Positions 49,975 through 58,727 of a DNA stretch of 64,000 bases are shown here, one piece after another. Under the pieces are notes generated by a model. It worked only from the letters and a program-made list of their open reading frames with translations. It did not search any database and was not told where the DNA came from. The DNA is taken from NCBI GenBank assembly GCA_046350935.1, contig JAXLZK010000002.1, positions 113,204-177,203 on the forward strand, read 5' to 3'. The translations under genes and the position numbers were made by a program. This DNA is from Nitrobium sp046350935. GTDB lineage: Bacteria > Nitrospirota > Thermodesulfovibrionia > Thermodesulfovibrionales > Dissulfurispiraceae. How positions within the stretch are numbered: position 1 is the stretch's first letter; each line of letters begins with the position of its first letter.

Positions 49975-51579
49975 ATGCAAACACTGTTTATCGGTCTGGA
50001 CGGAGCGACGTTTACGATACTGGACGAGCTTGTGCGGGAGACTCCCGGCGCGCGCCCGGTGATGCCTTTTTTGTCCCGGATCTATGCGGAAGGCGCGCGG
50101 TGCGCCCTGCTTTCGACGCCGAACCCGCTGACGCCCCCGGCGTGGGTATCGTTGATGACCGGAAAAACCCCCGGGCAGCACGGGGTATTCGATTTTATCC
50201 GGGCTGAAGAGACGGGGGACGATGTGTATTTCACGCTCTACGATGCCCGGGACAGCAGGGCGGAAACCATCTGGTCCATCGCCGGCCGCAGGGGGAGGAA
50301 GGTCGCCGTGCTGAATTTCCCGTTTACGGCGCCGCCCCCCGAGGACCTCAACGGTTTCATGGTCCCCGGGTTCGTCCCCTGGCGCCATCTGCGCCGTAAT
50401 ACGGTGCCCGGCGCCCTGTACGACCGGCTCCTGAACCTGCCGGGCTTCGACCCCAGGGAGCTGGCATGGGATTTCAAAAAGGAAAAACAGGCCATCGAGC
50501 TCCTGTCGGACGAGGACCGCGAGAACTGGGTGCGGTACCATCTGCCGCGCGAGAGGCAGTGGTTTACTATTGCGGACTATCTCGTCCGCGAGGAGGACCC
50601 CGACCTCATGGCGGTCATGTTCGACGGGGTGGACAAGCTGCAGCACCAGGCCTGGCTGTTCCTCGATCCGCGTCTGCAGAACGGAGGAGACGGCGCGTAT
50701 CACCGGCGCATGCGCGGGTTGTGCCTGGAGTATTTCCGGCAGCTTGACGGCTTTCTCGAGGGGCTGGTTGCTGCGGCGGGACCGCCGGCGCAGGTGTTTA
50801 TCGCTTCCGACCACGGTTTCACCGCCACCGACGAGATCGTGCGCATCAACGCCTACCTGCACGAAAAAGGCTACGTGCACTGGAAGGCGATGCCGGACAC
50901 CGAAGAGACGGTGCGGCGCGAGGAGAGCATGTTCGCAAACCTCGACTGGGAGAGGACGACCGCGTATTGCCGGACCCCTTCGAGCAACGGGATCACGATA
51001 CGGGTCGCAAGGAAGCCGGGCGAGGCGGGGGTCGCCCCGGCGGACTACGAAGCATTCAGGGACCGTCTGATCAGCGATCTTGAGGAGCTGCGGGATCCGG
51101 AGACCGGAGAGCGCATCCTGGCCAGCATCGCGAAGCGCGAAGAGATCTTTCCGGGGCCGGCGATGGAGGATGCCCCCGACCTGCTCCTGGTCCTGCGCGA
51201 TTTCGGCTTTGTGTCGATCAAGGACAGGAAGCCGGTCGTGGAGCGGCGAAGGGAAGTAGCGGGGACCCATCATCCCGAAGGCGTTCTGCTGGCCTATGGG
51301 CCGGGGATCCGGCGCGGAGAGGCGGTCGGCCGGCGAAACATCGCCGACGTGGGGGCTCTCCTGCTCTACAGCCTCGGGCTGGAGGTGCCGGGCGATTTTG
51401 AGGGCCGGGTGCCCGAGACCCTCTTTACCGATCACCACTTGGCGCAAAAACCGGTGGTGATCGGCGCCGCCACGGACGCCAGGGAGAGCGCGGAAAGTCC
51501 AGAAAGTCCAGAAAGCATTTCGGGGGAGGAAAAAGAGGCGATCATGGCGCAACTGCAGATGTTGGGGTACATGGAGTAG
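49975..51579 (+). CDS. Alkaline-phosphatase-superfamily phosphodiesterase-like hydrolase
   Basis: A 534-residue protein of the type I phosphodiesterase/nucleotide pyrophosphatase group. Metal-site residues are visible: 'LFIGLDGATFTILDE' (first Asp), nucleophile Thr in 'NPLTPPAWVSLMTGKTPGQH', 'DGVDKLQHQAW', 'VFIASDHGFTATDE' and 'AGTHHPEGVLLAYGPGI'. There is no signal peptide, so it acts in the cytoplasm. The family hydrolyses or transfers phosphate, phosphonate or sulfate groups; here it may tailor a lipid head group or the carrier arm. The ATG at 49975 is favoured over the overlapping GTG at 49969 because GAGGAG is well spaced for it. Confidence 0.83.
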   Translation: MQTLFIGLDGATFTILDELVRETPGARPVMPFLSRIYAEGARCALLSTPNPLTPPAWVSLMTGKTPGQHGVFDFIRAEETGDDVYFTLYDARDSRAETIWSIAGRRGRKVAVLNFPFTAPPPEDLNGFMVPGFVPWRHLRRNTVPGALYDRLLNLPGFDPRELAWDFKKEKQAIELLSDEDRENWVRYHLPRERQWFTIADYLVREEDPDLMAVMFDGVDKLQHQAWLFLDPRLQNGGDGAYHRRMRGLCLEYFRQLDGFLEGLVAAAGPPAQVFIASDHGFTATDEIVRINAYLHEKGYVHWKAMPDTEETVRREESMFANLDWERTTAYCRTPSSNGITIRVARKPGEAGVAPADYEAFRDRLISDLEELRDPETGERILASIAKREEIFPGPAMEDAPDLLLVLRDFGFVSIKDRKPVVERRREVAGTHHPEGVLLAYGPGIRRGEAVGRRNIADVGALLLYSLGLEVPGDFEGRVPETLFTDHHLAQKPVVIGAATDARESAESPESPESISGEEKEAIMAQLQMLGYME

Positions 51580-51584
51580 CGCGC

Positions 51585-52661
51585 ATGCCCTCCGTCGAAG
51601 TGAACGGCGTCCGGATCAACTACCTGCAGCTTCCGTGTGAATCCGGGAGGGGGAGCGGGGACCTCGTGATGGTGCACGGCCTGGCGACGAGCCTCGCTTT
51701 CTGGTGCTTCAGCCATGCGCCGTCATTTGCCGGGAGCCACCGCGTTACGCTGTACGACCTGCGGGGGCACGGCCGCTCCGGCATGACCGACAGCGGGTAT
51801 ACGGCGGAGAATATGGCGGAGGACCTCCGGCAGCTCCTCGACCGCCTCGGCATCGAGCGCGCCCATTTCGTCGCGCACAGTTTCGGGGGGGCGGTGGCGC
51901 TCCATCTCGCGTGCCACTCTCCCGCCCGCTTTGCGAGCCTGATCATCGCCGACACCCATGTGGCGGCAGTGCGCAGGCTGCAGGGGGGGAGGTGGGCGTT
52001 CGGAGAAAAAATTCAGCAAATTCTGGATCAAAACGGTCTTGATCTCGATGTGCAGGAGCCCTATTTCGGCTACCGGCTGCTCGGCGCCGTCGCCCGCATC
52101 AAGGTGCGCAGCGGGACCGTCTCCCCGGAGCTCGAACGCCTGGTGCGCCCCTTGCTGGGGGAAAACGGCATGCGCACGGCCAGCCGGTGGCTGCACCTGA
52201 TCGGAACGACCCGGGCAGAGGAAGAGCTGATGGGCGGCGACGGCCTCGCGCCGGACAGCCTCCGCAGGCTCGACTTTCCGATACAGGCGATATACGGCGA
52301 GCGCTCTCCCGCCATGTCCACCGGGGAGCGGCTTCTGGAGCTCTGGCCCCATGCCGATTTTCGCCGCGTTCGGGGGGCGGGGCACTTTTTCCCGGCCACC
52401 CGCTCTTCAGAGTTCATCGAAAATTGCCGCGGCTTCTGGAACGGAGAGCTCCTGCACGGAACTCCCCGCAGAGCGGGAGACCCCGACAGGAGGCACTTCC
52501 GGAGCGACCGCTTCTACAGCCGGGAGGGCAAATGGTTCTTCGATACCCGCGAGTCGTCCGGGAACGGCCCTTTCCCCGACCGTGGCGCGGCGCAGGCGCG
52601 GCTGTGGAGCCGCAGTCTTGCCGCGGCGACTGCGGAGGGTATTCCCGGAGGGGCCGTATGA
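51585..52661 (+). CDS. Alpha/beta hydrolase with extra C-terminal DUF6316-like module
   Basis: A 358-residue protein. Residues 1-285 are an alpha/beta hydrolase with nucleophile S99 in 'RAHFVAHSFGGAVALHLA', an oxyanion HG in 'VMVHGLATS' and the catalytic His in 'GAGHFFPATRS'. Residues about 300-345 add a short basic/aromatic module ('RHFRSDRFYSREGKWFFDTR', 'NGPFPDRGAAQARLW') resembling the DUF6316 domain. It could act as thioesterase, releasing the chain from ACP, which the synthases otherwise lack; that is inference. It starts 5 bases after the hydrolase gene and overlaps the next start (ATGA). Confidence 0.8.
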   Translation: MPSVEVNGVRINYLQLPCESGRGSGDLVMVHGLATSLAFWCFSHAPSFAGSHRVTLYDLRGHGRSGMTDSGYTAENMAEDLRQLLDRLGIERAHFVAHSFGGAVALHLACHSPARFASLIIADTHVAAVRRLQGGRWAFGEKIQQILDQNGLDLDVQEPYFGYRLLGAVARIKVRSGTVSPELERLVRPLLGENGMRTASRWLHLIGTTRAEEELMGGDGLAPDSLRRLDFPIQAIYGERSPAMSTGERLLELWPHADFRRVRGAGHFFPATRSSEFIENCRGFWNGELLHGTPRRAGDPDRRHFRSDRFYSREGKWFFDTRESSGNGPFPDRGAAQARLWSRSLAAATAEGIPGGAV

Positions 52662-54097
52662 ACAGGCTGGGCATACCGCGGGGGCTTTCGCAGCGCGACT
52701 TCCGCCTGATAGCCTGCGGCGGCTTCGGAGACGGCCTGAACAACTACGCCCACTCGATGGCGTGGTTCAAGGGGCACCTCTACGTCGGCACCACGCGGGG
52801 GAACTTCCCTCTGATGAAGGCGCGGCTGCCGATCGGTCTCTCCCCCTGGCCGGTCGAATGCCCCCGAAATCCTTTCGACCTGGACCTGCGGGCCGAGATT
52901 TGGCGGTACAGTCCTCACGACGACCGGTGGGAAAGAGTGTACAAAGCGCCGACCATTACGGGCAGCCACGGCAAGCCTATCCCGCGGGAGCTGGGGTACC
53001 GCGGCATGCAGGTGTACCAGGCCGGCGAAAACGCCGCACCCGCGCTCTTCGTAAGCGCCTGGTCGCCGGCAAAGGGACCGGGGCCCCTCCTGCTGCGGTC
53101 CGAGGACGGGAGGAATTTCGAGCCGACCTGCGAGCCGGGTTTGATAGGGCTGCCGGTGACGACGATACGCACCCTGATTCAGTTCAAGGGCCGCCTCTAC
53201 ACCACGCCCGCGGGCTCCCGCGGCGGGAACCCGAACGTGTCCGCGCATTCGGTCGTGTACGAAAGCAGGGACCCTGCCGAAGGGCGCTGGGAGGCGGTCA
53301 GCGAATTCGGCTTCGGCGATTTCGCCAACAAGACCGTCTTCGAGATGGCGGGTTTCGGCGACCACCTCTACGTGGGCACCCTGAACCTGGAAGGGTACCA
53401 GATCTGGCGCACCACCGCTGAAGGCGCCGCTCCGTACCGGTGGGAGAAGATCATCGAATACGGGGCGTACCGGGGGAAATTCAACCAGTGCGTCCTCAGT
53501 ATGCTCCCGTTTAAAGGCGCGCTCTACGTGGGGAGCGCGATACAGGGGGGAGGCATCGACTCGCAGAACAAGATAGGGCCTGCGCCGCCCGAGCTCATAC
53601 GTATCTTCCCCGACGGACGCTGGGACCTGATTGTCGGGGAAGAGCGCGAGACCCCCGCGGGGTATAAGAAGCCCCTTTCGGGGTATCTGCCGGGCTTCGA
53701 CAATTTCTTCAACGGATATTTCTGGCGCCTGTGCGAGCACGGAGGGTGGCTGTATCTTTCGACATTCGAGTGGAGCAGCATACTCGGGTACGCGCAGAGG
53801 AAGACCTGGCCGGAGGCGTTCACCAACCTCGTGAACCGCGTGGGCGAGCAGTTCATCATGGACCGCCAGTCCGGTTTCGATCTGTACCGGAGCTGTGACG
53901 GAGAGAACTGGGTGCCGGTGACGACGAACGGCATGGGGAACCCCTACAACATGGGCCTGCGCACCATGGTCTCCTCACCGCGGGGCCTGTTCCTCGGCAC
54001 CGCCAATCCGTTCGGCCCCAAAGTGCTGCCTTTGAATGGGGATAGGTACCTTCACAATCCGCGCGGAGGCTGTGAAGTGTTCTTCGCTCCCGATTAA
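52658..54097 (+). CDS. Propeller-like protein, cytoplasmic member of a local family
   Basis: A 479-residue protein without signal peptide. Its ATG overlaps the preceding stop. Repeated blade-like strands are seen: 'MAWFKGHLYVGTTRG', 'TLIQFKGRLYTTPAG', 'MAGFGDHLYVGTLN', 'MLPFKGALYVGSAI', 'LCEHGGWLYLSTFE' and 'RTMVSSPRGLFLGTANPFG', consistent with a six- or seven-bladed beta-propeller. The same pattern appears in the secreted protein at 61297. No catalytic motif is recognised. Position inside the synthase operon suggests a role in assembling or handling the lipid product. Confidence 0.7.
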   Translation: MNRLGIPRGLSQRDFRLIACGGFGDGLNNYAHSMAWFKGHLYVGTTRGNFPLMKARLPIGLSPWPVECPRNPFDLDLRAEIWRYSPHDDRWERVYKAPTITGSHGKPIPRELGYRGMQVYQAGENAAPALFVSAWSPAKGPGPLLLRSEDGRNFEPTCEPGLIGLPVTTIRTLIQFKGRLYTTPAGSRGGNPNVSAHSVVYESRDPAEGRWEAVSEFGFGDFANKTVFEMAGFGDHLYVGTLNLEGYQIWRTTAEGAAPYRWEKIIEYGAYRGKFNQCVLSMLPFKGALYVGSAIQGGGIDSQNKIGPAPPELIRIFPDGRWDLIVGEERETPAGYKKPLSGYLPGFDNFFNGYFWRLCEHGGWLYLSTFEWSSILGYAQRKTWPEAFTNLVNRVGEQFIMDRQSGFDLYRSCDGENWVPVTTNGMGNPYNMGLRTMVSSPRGLFLGTANPFGPKVLPLNGDRYLHNPRGGCEVFFAPD

Positions 54098-54119
54098 CAC
54101 ATCAAGCGCTTCGGTAACC

Positions 54120-54297
54120 AGGGTATGTATGCACACTATCTTCTGCTGCGACCGGCTGCACCGTACAGGGACTGCGTTAGCCCGAGTAAAACGTCCTCAA
54201 CGGAGCCCTGCTACGCCTCCGGGCGTTTTCCCCGTGCCGCCTTGCCCCTGCACGGTTCGCCCGGCCCCGCTACGAACATAGTGTGCATACATACCCT
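54120..54297. repeat. Dispersed palindromic element, copy 3 (178 bp), perfect 20-bp inverted ends
   Basis: The first 20 bases agggtatgtatgcacactat and the last 20 atagtgtgcatacataccct are exact reverse complements. The interior shares blocks with the copies at 3651 and 29316, and its right half reads as an imperfect reverse complement of its left half over the full length. It lies between the propeller-like gene and the HlyD-fusion gene, inside the cluster. No open frame or transposase is present. Confidence 0.9.
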
Positions 54298-54342
54298 GAA
54301 TTGCCGGAATGACCGCGCAAACTGGGTACGGAGGTTAGAACA

Positions 54343-56826
54343 GTGAATGAAGAAGCCCTCAAAGTAACGACCCCTGCTTTCCTGCGGCAAAAGCTGTTGT
54401 CTTTCCGGGTGGGACAAGGACAGGAGCAGAGCTACCTCGTGAAGGACCAGCTCCTGGGACAAACGGTTGCGTTCGCACCCTGGCAATTCTTCATCTTCGA
54501 AATGCTGCCGGTCTGCGACGACTTCCCGAAGCTCGCCTCTGTTTTCAAAGACCGGTTCGGGCATGCGATAACGAACGAGGAGGTGGAAGAGCTCTTCTCC
54601 CTCGTGGCCGAGAAGAACCTGTTCAGCCAGAGCGCGGCTGCGCACCCTCTGTTGGATGTCTTCAATAAAAAAAGAGCGTCCCGGCCGGTCCAGCTCGACG
54701 GGATAGTGCCGGCGGCTTCGCTTCAGGGAGCGGCCGCCGCAGGAGCTGTCCAGGCGGGGGCGCTGGGGGTTTCGCCGGCCGCCGGAAAAGCGGAATCCGG
54801 CACGAAGAGCGAACCGGGCGGCCCTGCGCGGCAGGAGCAGGCTCCCGCGGGGGTGCAGGACGTTGTCGGCCTGGACGACGCAAAACCCGTCAGAGGGCTG
54901 CGGCTGTTCAACCCCGCATGGCTCGTAAAGCTGCTCTATCCGGTCCTTTCACCGTTCAAGTACACGCCGTACCTGCTTCCGGCATTGGTGGTCGCGGCCC
55001 TCTTCACGGGCGTCAGGAACGCCGATCTGATTGCGGACGACTGGAGCAGCCTGCGCTTCGGTATGACGTTCGTTTCGCACATTCTTATCGGCATGTTCAC
55101 CGACAACGTGCTGGTCACGCTGGCGACCGCCCTGACGGCGTACGGCTACCGGGCGAGGGTCAGCGGCCTGTTCATCGTCTTCTTTATGTCGTTTCTGCCA
55201 CGCTTCAAAGTGCAGATCGACAACGCCCGGCAGATGTCGCGCCGGGAGCTCATCAGGCTGCACGCCGCCCCCCTCCTTACGCGCTGCACGTTGATAGCGG
55301 CCTGCACCCTGATCTGGTACTTCACGAGGGCGATGGGCGGCTTTGTGGCGCCGCTGGCATTGATTGTGGCCGCCATCAGCTCCTTTTCACTCTTCCTCAC
55401 GGCGAACCCTCTGATAAAGAGCAGCGGCTACCACCTGCTCGCCGCCGCCCTGAACGAGCCCGCCCTGCGCGGAAAGTCTTTCCTGGCGCTGGTGGGCAGG
55501 TTCCGGCGCACCGCCTACCAGAAAACGGACAGCACCGCACTGGCGGCGTACTCCCTCGCCTCTTCGGTTTTCGTCATCGCGACGATCATCCTTTTCGTCT
55601 CTCTGTTCGGCCGCTATCTGAAGATCCATTTTGGAGGGGCCGGCGTCTTCCTGGTCGCTCTCCTCGTCGTGGTGCTGCTGATGCGCATGATCGCAAAGTT
55701 CAAGCAGGCCGGCGAGATCTACGAGCGCACGGTCCAGTTCGAGCGGTGGCGGAACATTGCGCTCCCTGCAGCGGAGAGCGCGGCGGTGGGGAAGAAAAGC
55801 AAAAGCTCCTCGCTCCTCTATTTCAATGTGGCGGTGGGCGCAGTGGTGGTGGCGGCGCTCCTGGCGCCGTACCATTACGAGCCGGGAGGCACCTTCCTCG
55901 TCCTGCCGAACTACAAGGCTGAGCTCACCTCCGAAGTAGCCGGGGTGATAAAGGAGGTGTATTACGACGGCGGCGAGACGGTGAAAAAGGGCGCCGTCCT
56001 CGCGCGGCTCGACTCGACCGATTACGAGGGCCAGATGAAGGTGTACGACGCAAAAGCGCTGGAACAGCAGGCTGTCGTCGCGGACCTGAAGGCGCGGCCC
56101 AAGCCCGAGGAGGTGCAGCTTGCGGAGCGCACCCTGGAGGTGCAGGTCACCCGTGAGGGGTACAGCAGGGAGAAATTGGCCCGCCTCGAAAAGCTCTATA
56201 AGGAAAAAACCATCTCGTTCGAGGAGCTTGACACCCAGAGGCGCGAGCACGACGTCGATGTTTCACAGGTGGAGGAGAAGCGCGCTACCCTCGCATTGGT
56301 AAAGTCGGGAGTGACGCCTGACCAGATCGCGGCGGCGGAAGCCAAGCTGAAAAGCTATCAGGAGGAGCGCGACTACTACCGGCGGAAAATAGAGCAGTCG
56401 GCGATTGTCATGCCCTTTAACGGCACGCTTGCCGGGATGCACCTGAAACAGAGGGAGGGGCATTTCCTGAACAGGGGGGAGGCGTTCGCCCTTGCCGAAA
56501 ATACCTCCCAGATTTTCACCCAGATCGAAGTGCCCGAGCCCGATATCGACTACGTCGTGAATGCAGCGGGGGTCCGCAGCCGTCCCCTCTCCTACTACAA
56601 CGAGGAGTTCTCCGGAGGGGTGACCGCGATCGACTCCGTCGTGACGACGAAGCGCTCCGGCAACGTGGTCGTGGTCGCGGCGCTGCTCGACAACAAGGAC
56701 GGCAGGCTGAAATCGGGGATGACCGGGTATGCGAAGATCAGCAGCCAGACGCTGCCCGCCTGGGAGGTGCTGTCGCGCGCCGTCGTGCGGTTTTTCAAAG
56801 TGGAAGTCTGGTCCTGGATCCCGTAG
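54343..56826 (+). CDS. M50-like membrane domain fused to HlyD-type periplasmic adaptor
   Basis: An 827-residue protein starting at GTG behind CGGAGG. Residues 1-110 look like the winged-helix/PqqD-like leader of peptide-export M50 proteins ('APWQFFIFEMLPVCDD'). An Ala/Pro linker (about 115-185) follows, then about six membrane helices (200-455). Where M50 enzymes have HExxH, this has 'FVSHILIGMFTDN', so zinc proteolysis is unlikely. After another helix (about 490-510), residues 520-820 form an HlyD adaptor: biotinyl-lipoyl-like 'EVAGVIKEVYYDGGETVKKG', a long coiled coil, and beta domains. It should link an inner-membrane pump to the OprM-like protein at 59671. Confidence 0.85.
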   Translation: MNEEALKVTTPAFLRQKLLSFRVGQGQEQSYLVKDQLLGQTVAFAPWQFFIFEMLPVCDDFPKLASVFKDRFGHAITNEEVEELFSLVAEKNLFSQSAAAHPLLDVFNKKRASRPVQLDGIVPAASLQGAAAAGAVQAGALGVSPAAGKAESGTKSEPGGPARQEQAPAGVQDVVGLDDAKPVRGLRLFNPAWLVKLLYPVLSPFKYTPYLLPALVVAALFTGVRNADLIADDWSSLRFGMTFVSHILIGMFTDNVLVTLATALTAYGYRARVSGLFIVFFMSFLPRFKVQIDNARQMSRRELIRLHAAPLLTRCTLIAACTLIWYFTRAMGGFVAPLALIVAAISSFSLFLTANPLIKSSGYHLLAAALNEPALRGKSFLALVGRFRRTAYQKTDSTALAAYSLASSVFVIATIILFVSLFGRYLKIHFGGAGVFLVALLVVVLLMRMIAKFKQAGEIYERTVQFERWRNIALPAAESAAVGKKSKSSSLLYFNVAVGAVVVAALLAPYHYEPGGTFLVLPNYKAELTSEVAGVIKEVYYDGGETVKKGAVLARLDSTDYEGQMKVYDAKALEQQAVVADLKARPKPEEVQLAERTLEVQVTREGYSREKLARLEKLYKEKTISFEELDTQRREHDVDVSQVEEKRATLALVKSGVTPDQIAAAEAKLKSYQEERDYYRRKIEQSAIVMPFNGTLAGMHLKQREGHFLNRGEAFALAENTSQIFTQIEVPEPDIDYVVNAAGVRSRPLSYYNEEFSGGVTAIDSVVTTKRSGNVVVVAALLDNKDGRLKSGMTGYAKISSQTLPAWEVLSRAVVRFFKVEVWSWIP

Positions 56827-56829
56827 GCT

Positions 56830-57738
56830 ATGGCCGCGCCTCTTTTCTTGCTGGCCCCGCCCCGGTCGTTTACCTCGGTCATCAACGCGATGATAGGCCA
56901 GCATCCGCAGACATTCGGCCTGCCCGAGCTGAACCTGTTTAATGTAAACAAAATCAGGGAGCTCTGGGGCAGGGTGTCCACCGAGATCGGGGGCGACAGC
57001 AACCGCCGCCACGGACTGCTCAGGGCGGTGGCCGAGATCTACGCGGGAGAGCAGTCCTGCGCGACGATTACCATGGCCCGCCACTGGGCCGCGGCGCGGG
57101 AGGAGAAATCCACGGGGGAGGTCTACCGCGAGCTGGCGGACAGGCTGGCCCCCCTGATCCCCGTGGACAAGAGCCCCGCATACACCGTTTCAGCGGAGCG
57201 CCTCATGCGCATCCATGCGGCGTTCCCGGAAGCCCGCTTCATCCACCTGGTGCGCCATCCCGTTCCGCAGGGTGCGTCGGTCCTGAACCTCAACAACGGG
57301 ATCTTCGCCTATTTCGTCAACGCGTTCGAGTTCGGGGACAACAGTGTCATTGTGGACCCCCAGATCGCCTGGCACGACATCAACGTCACTATTCTCACCT
57401 TTCTGGACCTGGTGCCGAAAGACCGCCAGATGCGCCTGAGGGGAGAGGACTTCATGGAGAATCCCCGGTCACATTTGAGGGATGTCTGCCGCTGGCTCGG
57501 CATTCGCGACGACGATGACGCTATCGAGGAGATGATGCACCCGGAAAGATCGCCGTTCGCCTGTTTCGGGCCTATCACCGCCCTGTTCGGCAACGATCCC
57601 AGTTTTCTCGGCAGCCCGGCATTCCGCGAGCACAGGCCCAAAACGCCGCCGCTGGAGAGGCCCCTCCCGTGGCGCGCGGACGGAAAGGGGCTGCGCCGGG
57701 AGGTGGTCGATCTCGCGCACGAATTCGGGTACCGGTGA
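56830..57738 (+). CDS. Sulfotransferase family protein
   Basis: A 302-residue PAPS-dependent sulfotransferase-like protein. The 5'-phosphosulfate loop is 'FLLAPPRSFTSVINAMIGQ' (residues 5-23) and the 3'-phosphate region 'ARFIHLVRHPVPQGASVL' (about 135-152, with the Arg and Ser-like positions). 'LRGEDFMENPRSHLRDVCRW' is the typical late helix. It probably adds a sulfate from PAPS to a hydroxyl of the lipid or its head group. It starts 3 bases after the HlyD fusion gene, so it belongs to the same transcription unit. Confidence 0.82.
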   Translation: MAAPLFLLAPPRSFTSVINAMIGQHPQTFGLPELNLFNVNKIRELWGRVSTEIGGDSNRRHGLLRAVAEIYAGEQSCATITMARHWAAAREEKSTGEVYRELADRLAPLIPVDKSPAYTVSAERLMRIHAAFPEARFIHLVRHPVPQGASVLNLNNGIFAYFVNAFEFGDNSVIVDPQIAWHDINVTILTFLDLVPKDRQMRLRGEDFMENPRSHLRDVCRWLGIRDDDDAIEEMMHPERSPFACFGPITALFGNDPSFLGSPAFREHRPKTPPLERPLPWRADGKGLRREVVDLAHEFGYR

Positions 57739-57818
57739 CGGAGCGGGTGGCGGCAGGCGCACGCAGCGGACGCCGGTTTGCGGCGCCATGAACATCTAAA
57801 AAATGAAAGTATAAGGGC

Positions 57819-57915
57819 ATTCGTCATTCCGGCTCTCTCATGCCGTCATTCCGGCCCTTGTCCCGGCCCCGTCCTGGATCGGTCCGGAATCGCTCTTCAG
57901 CTTGCGGGAATGACA
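57819..57915. repeat. REP-like repeat cluster
   Basis: Contains cgtcattccggc twice (about 57822 and 57844) and a closing gcgggaatgac, with an inner ccggccccgtcctggatcgg. It is the same gtca...tgac class as the repeats around 6276-6822. It lies in a 257-base gap with no gene. Confidence 0.65.
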
Positions 57916-57995
57916 GAAAAAGGATTTGTTTCAGGAGCAGCTCTTGTTCATTTTGTGAGACGCGCTATGAAGAAGCAGAGTACGGGAGGTGACGC

Positions 57996-58634
57996 ATGAA
58001 GAAAACAGACCATGAAGAGAACGCGGGCGTATTGTCGGGAGGGGAGGGCGCCCTGCCCGACTCCGTGCCGCGCCCGCCGGAGGAGTGCGAATTCACCGCC
58101 CTGATAAAGACGAAAACGGGGCGCTATGTGCAGCAGCAGTACCGGGATGTCGTGTCGTTCCGGGAGGAGATGCAAGAGATCGTGAACGGGGTCGCGTGGG
58201 GCGCGCTCCTGCGCCGCGACAGCGGCAGCTCCGTCGAGCTTTTCTCCCCGGGCAAAAGGCAGAAGATCGGGCCGACCGATTCGGAGCCGAAGAGCGCGGA
58301 GGCGACTCCCGAAGGGCTCACTGCTCTGCAGACGGCGCTGCGCGAGGCGATCATCAAACAGTTTAAATCGAACAAGGTCAAGGCCTACATCGCAACGCAG
58401 GTCAAGTACGTCAACACCAGCCGCCAGATCGGCGAGGGGATCCGCTTCCTCTTCGATGCGGGCGGAAAACCCTCGGCAAACGCACGCCTTGAAGAGATTG
58501 TCGCGGAGCGGGAGAGGACGGAAGTCCAGTTCAGGTGGCTGGACGCGCTCTGCGCGGAGATGCGCAATAATCTCACCAAGCTGAAAGAGCTCGAGGATTC
58601 GGCCCTCGAGCTCCTCCAACACGATACACGATAA
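57996..58634 (+). CDS. Uncharacterised protein with helical C-terminal half
   Basis: A 212-residue protein with GGAGGTGACGC before the ATG. The first 35 residues are acidic and polar with no signal peptide. Residues 38-85 ('FTALIKTKTGRYVQQQYRDV' and on) may form a small beta domain. The C-terminal 110 residues are helical and charged ('RLEEIVAERERTEVQFRWLD', 'MRNNLTKLKELEDSALELLQ'). I do not recognise the family. Position between the sulfotransferase and the esterase suggests it belongs to the lipid cluster. Confidence 0.6.
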   Translation: MKKTDHEENAGVLSGGEGALPDSVPRPPEECEFTALIKTKTGRYVQQQYRDVVSFREEMQEIVNGVAWGALLRRDSGSSVELFSPGKRQKIGPTDSEPKSAEATPEGLTALQTALREAIIKQFKSNKVKAYIATQVKYVNTSRQIGEGIRFLFDAGGKPSANARLEEIVAERERTEVQFRWLDALCAEMRNNLTKLKELEDSALELLQHDTR

Positions 58635-58652
58635 GGGTGTGCAGGCACACCC
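58635..58652. terminator. Short hairpin just after the uncharacterised gene
   Basis: gggtgtgc and gcacaccc are perfect reverse complements separated by two bases (ag). It begins one base after the stop codon, has no T-run, and closely resembles the hairpin at the end of resB (agggtgc...gcaccct). Confidence 0.4.
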
Positions 58653-58727
58653 CGGAAAATTTCATGAGGGGCTGTCGCCTGTGGAGCAGATCTTTGTCAG
58701 CCGGCCGGTGCAAAGGAGGGAGGTTTC

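Noticed and set aside
52187..52657. Longer start for the propeller-like gene at 52187
   Set aside because: The upstream part lies in the alpha/beta hydrolase gene in another frame; the ATG at 52658 forms an ATGA overlap with that gene's stop.
57778..57999. A 73-codon frame between the sulfotransferase and the uncharacterised gene
   Set aside because: It translates a REP-like palindrome cluster and has no ribosome site.
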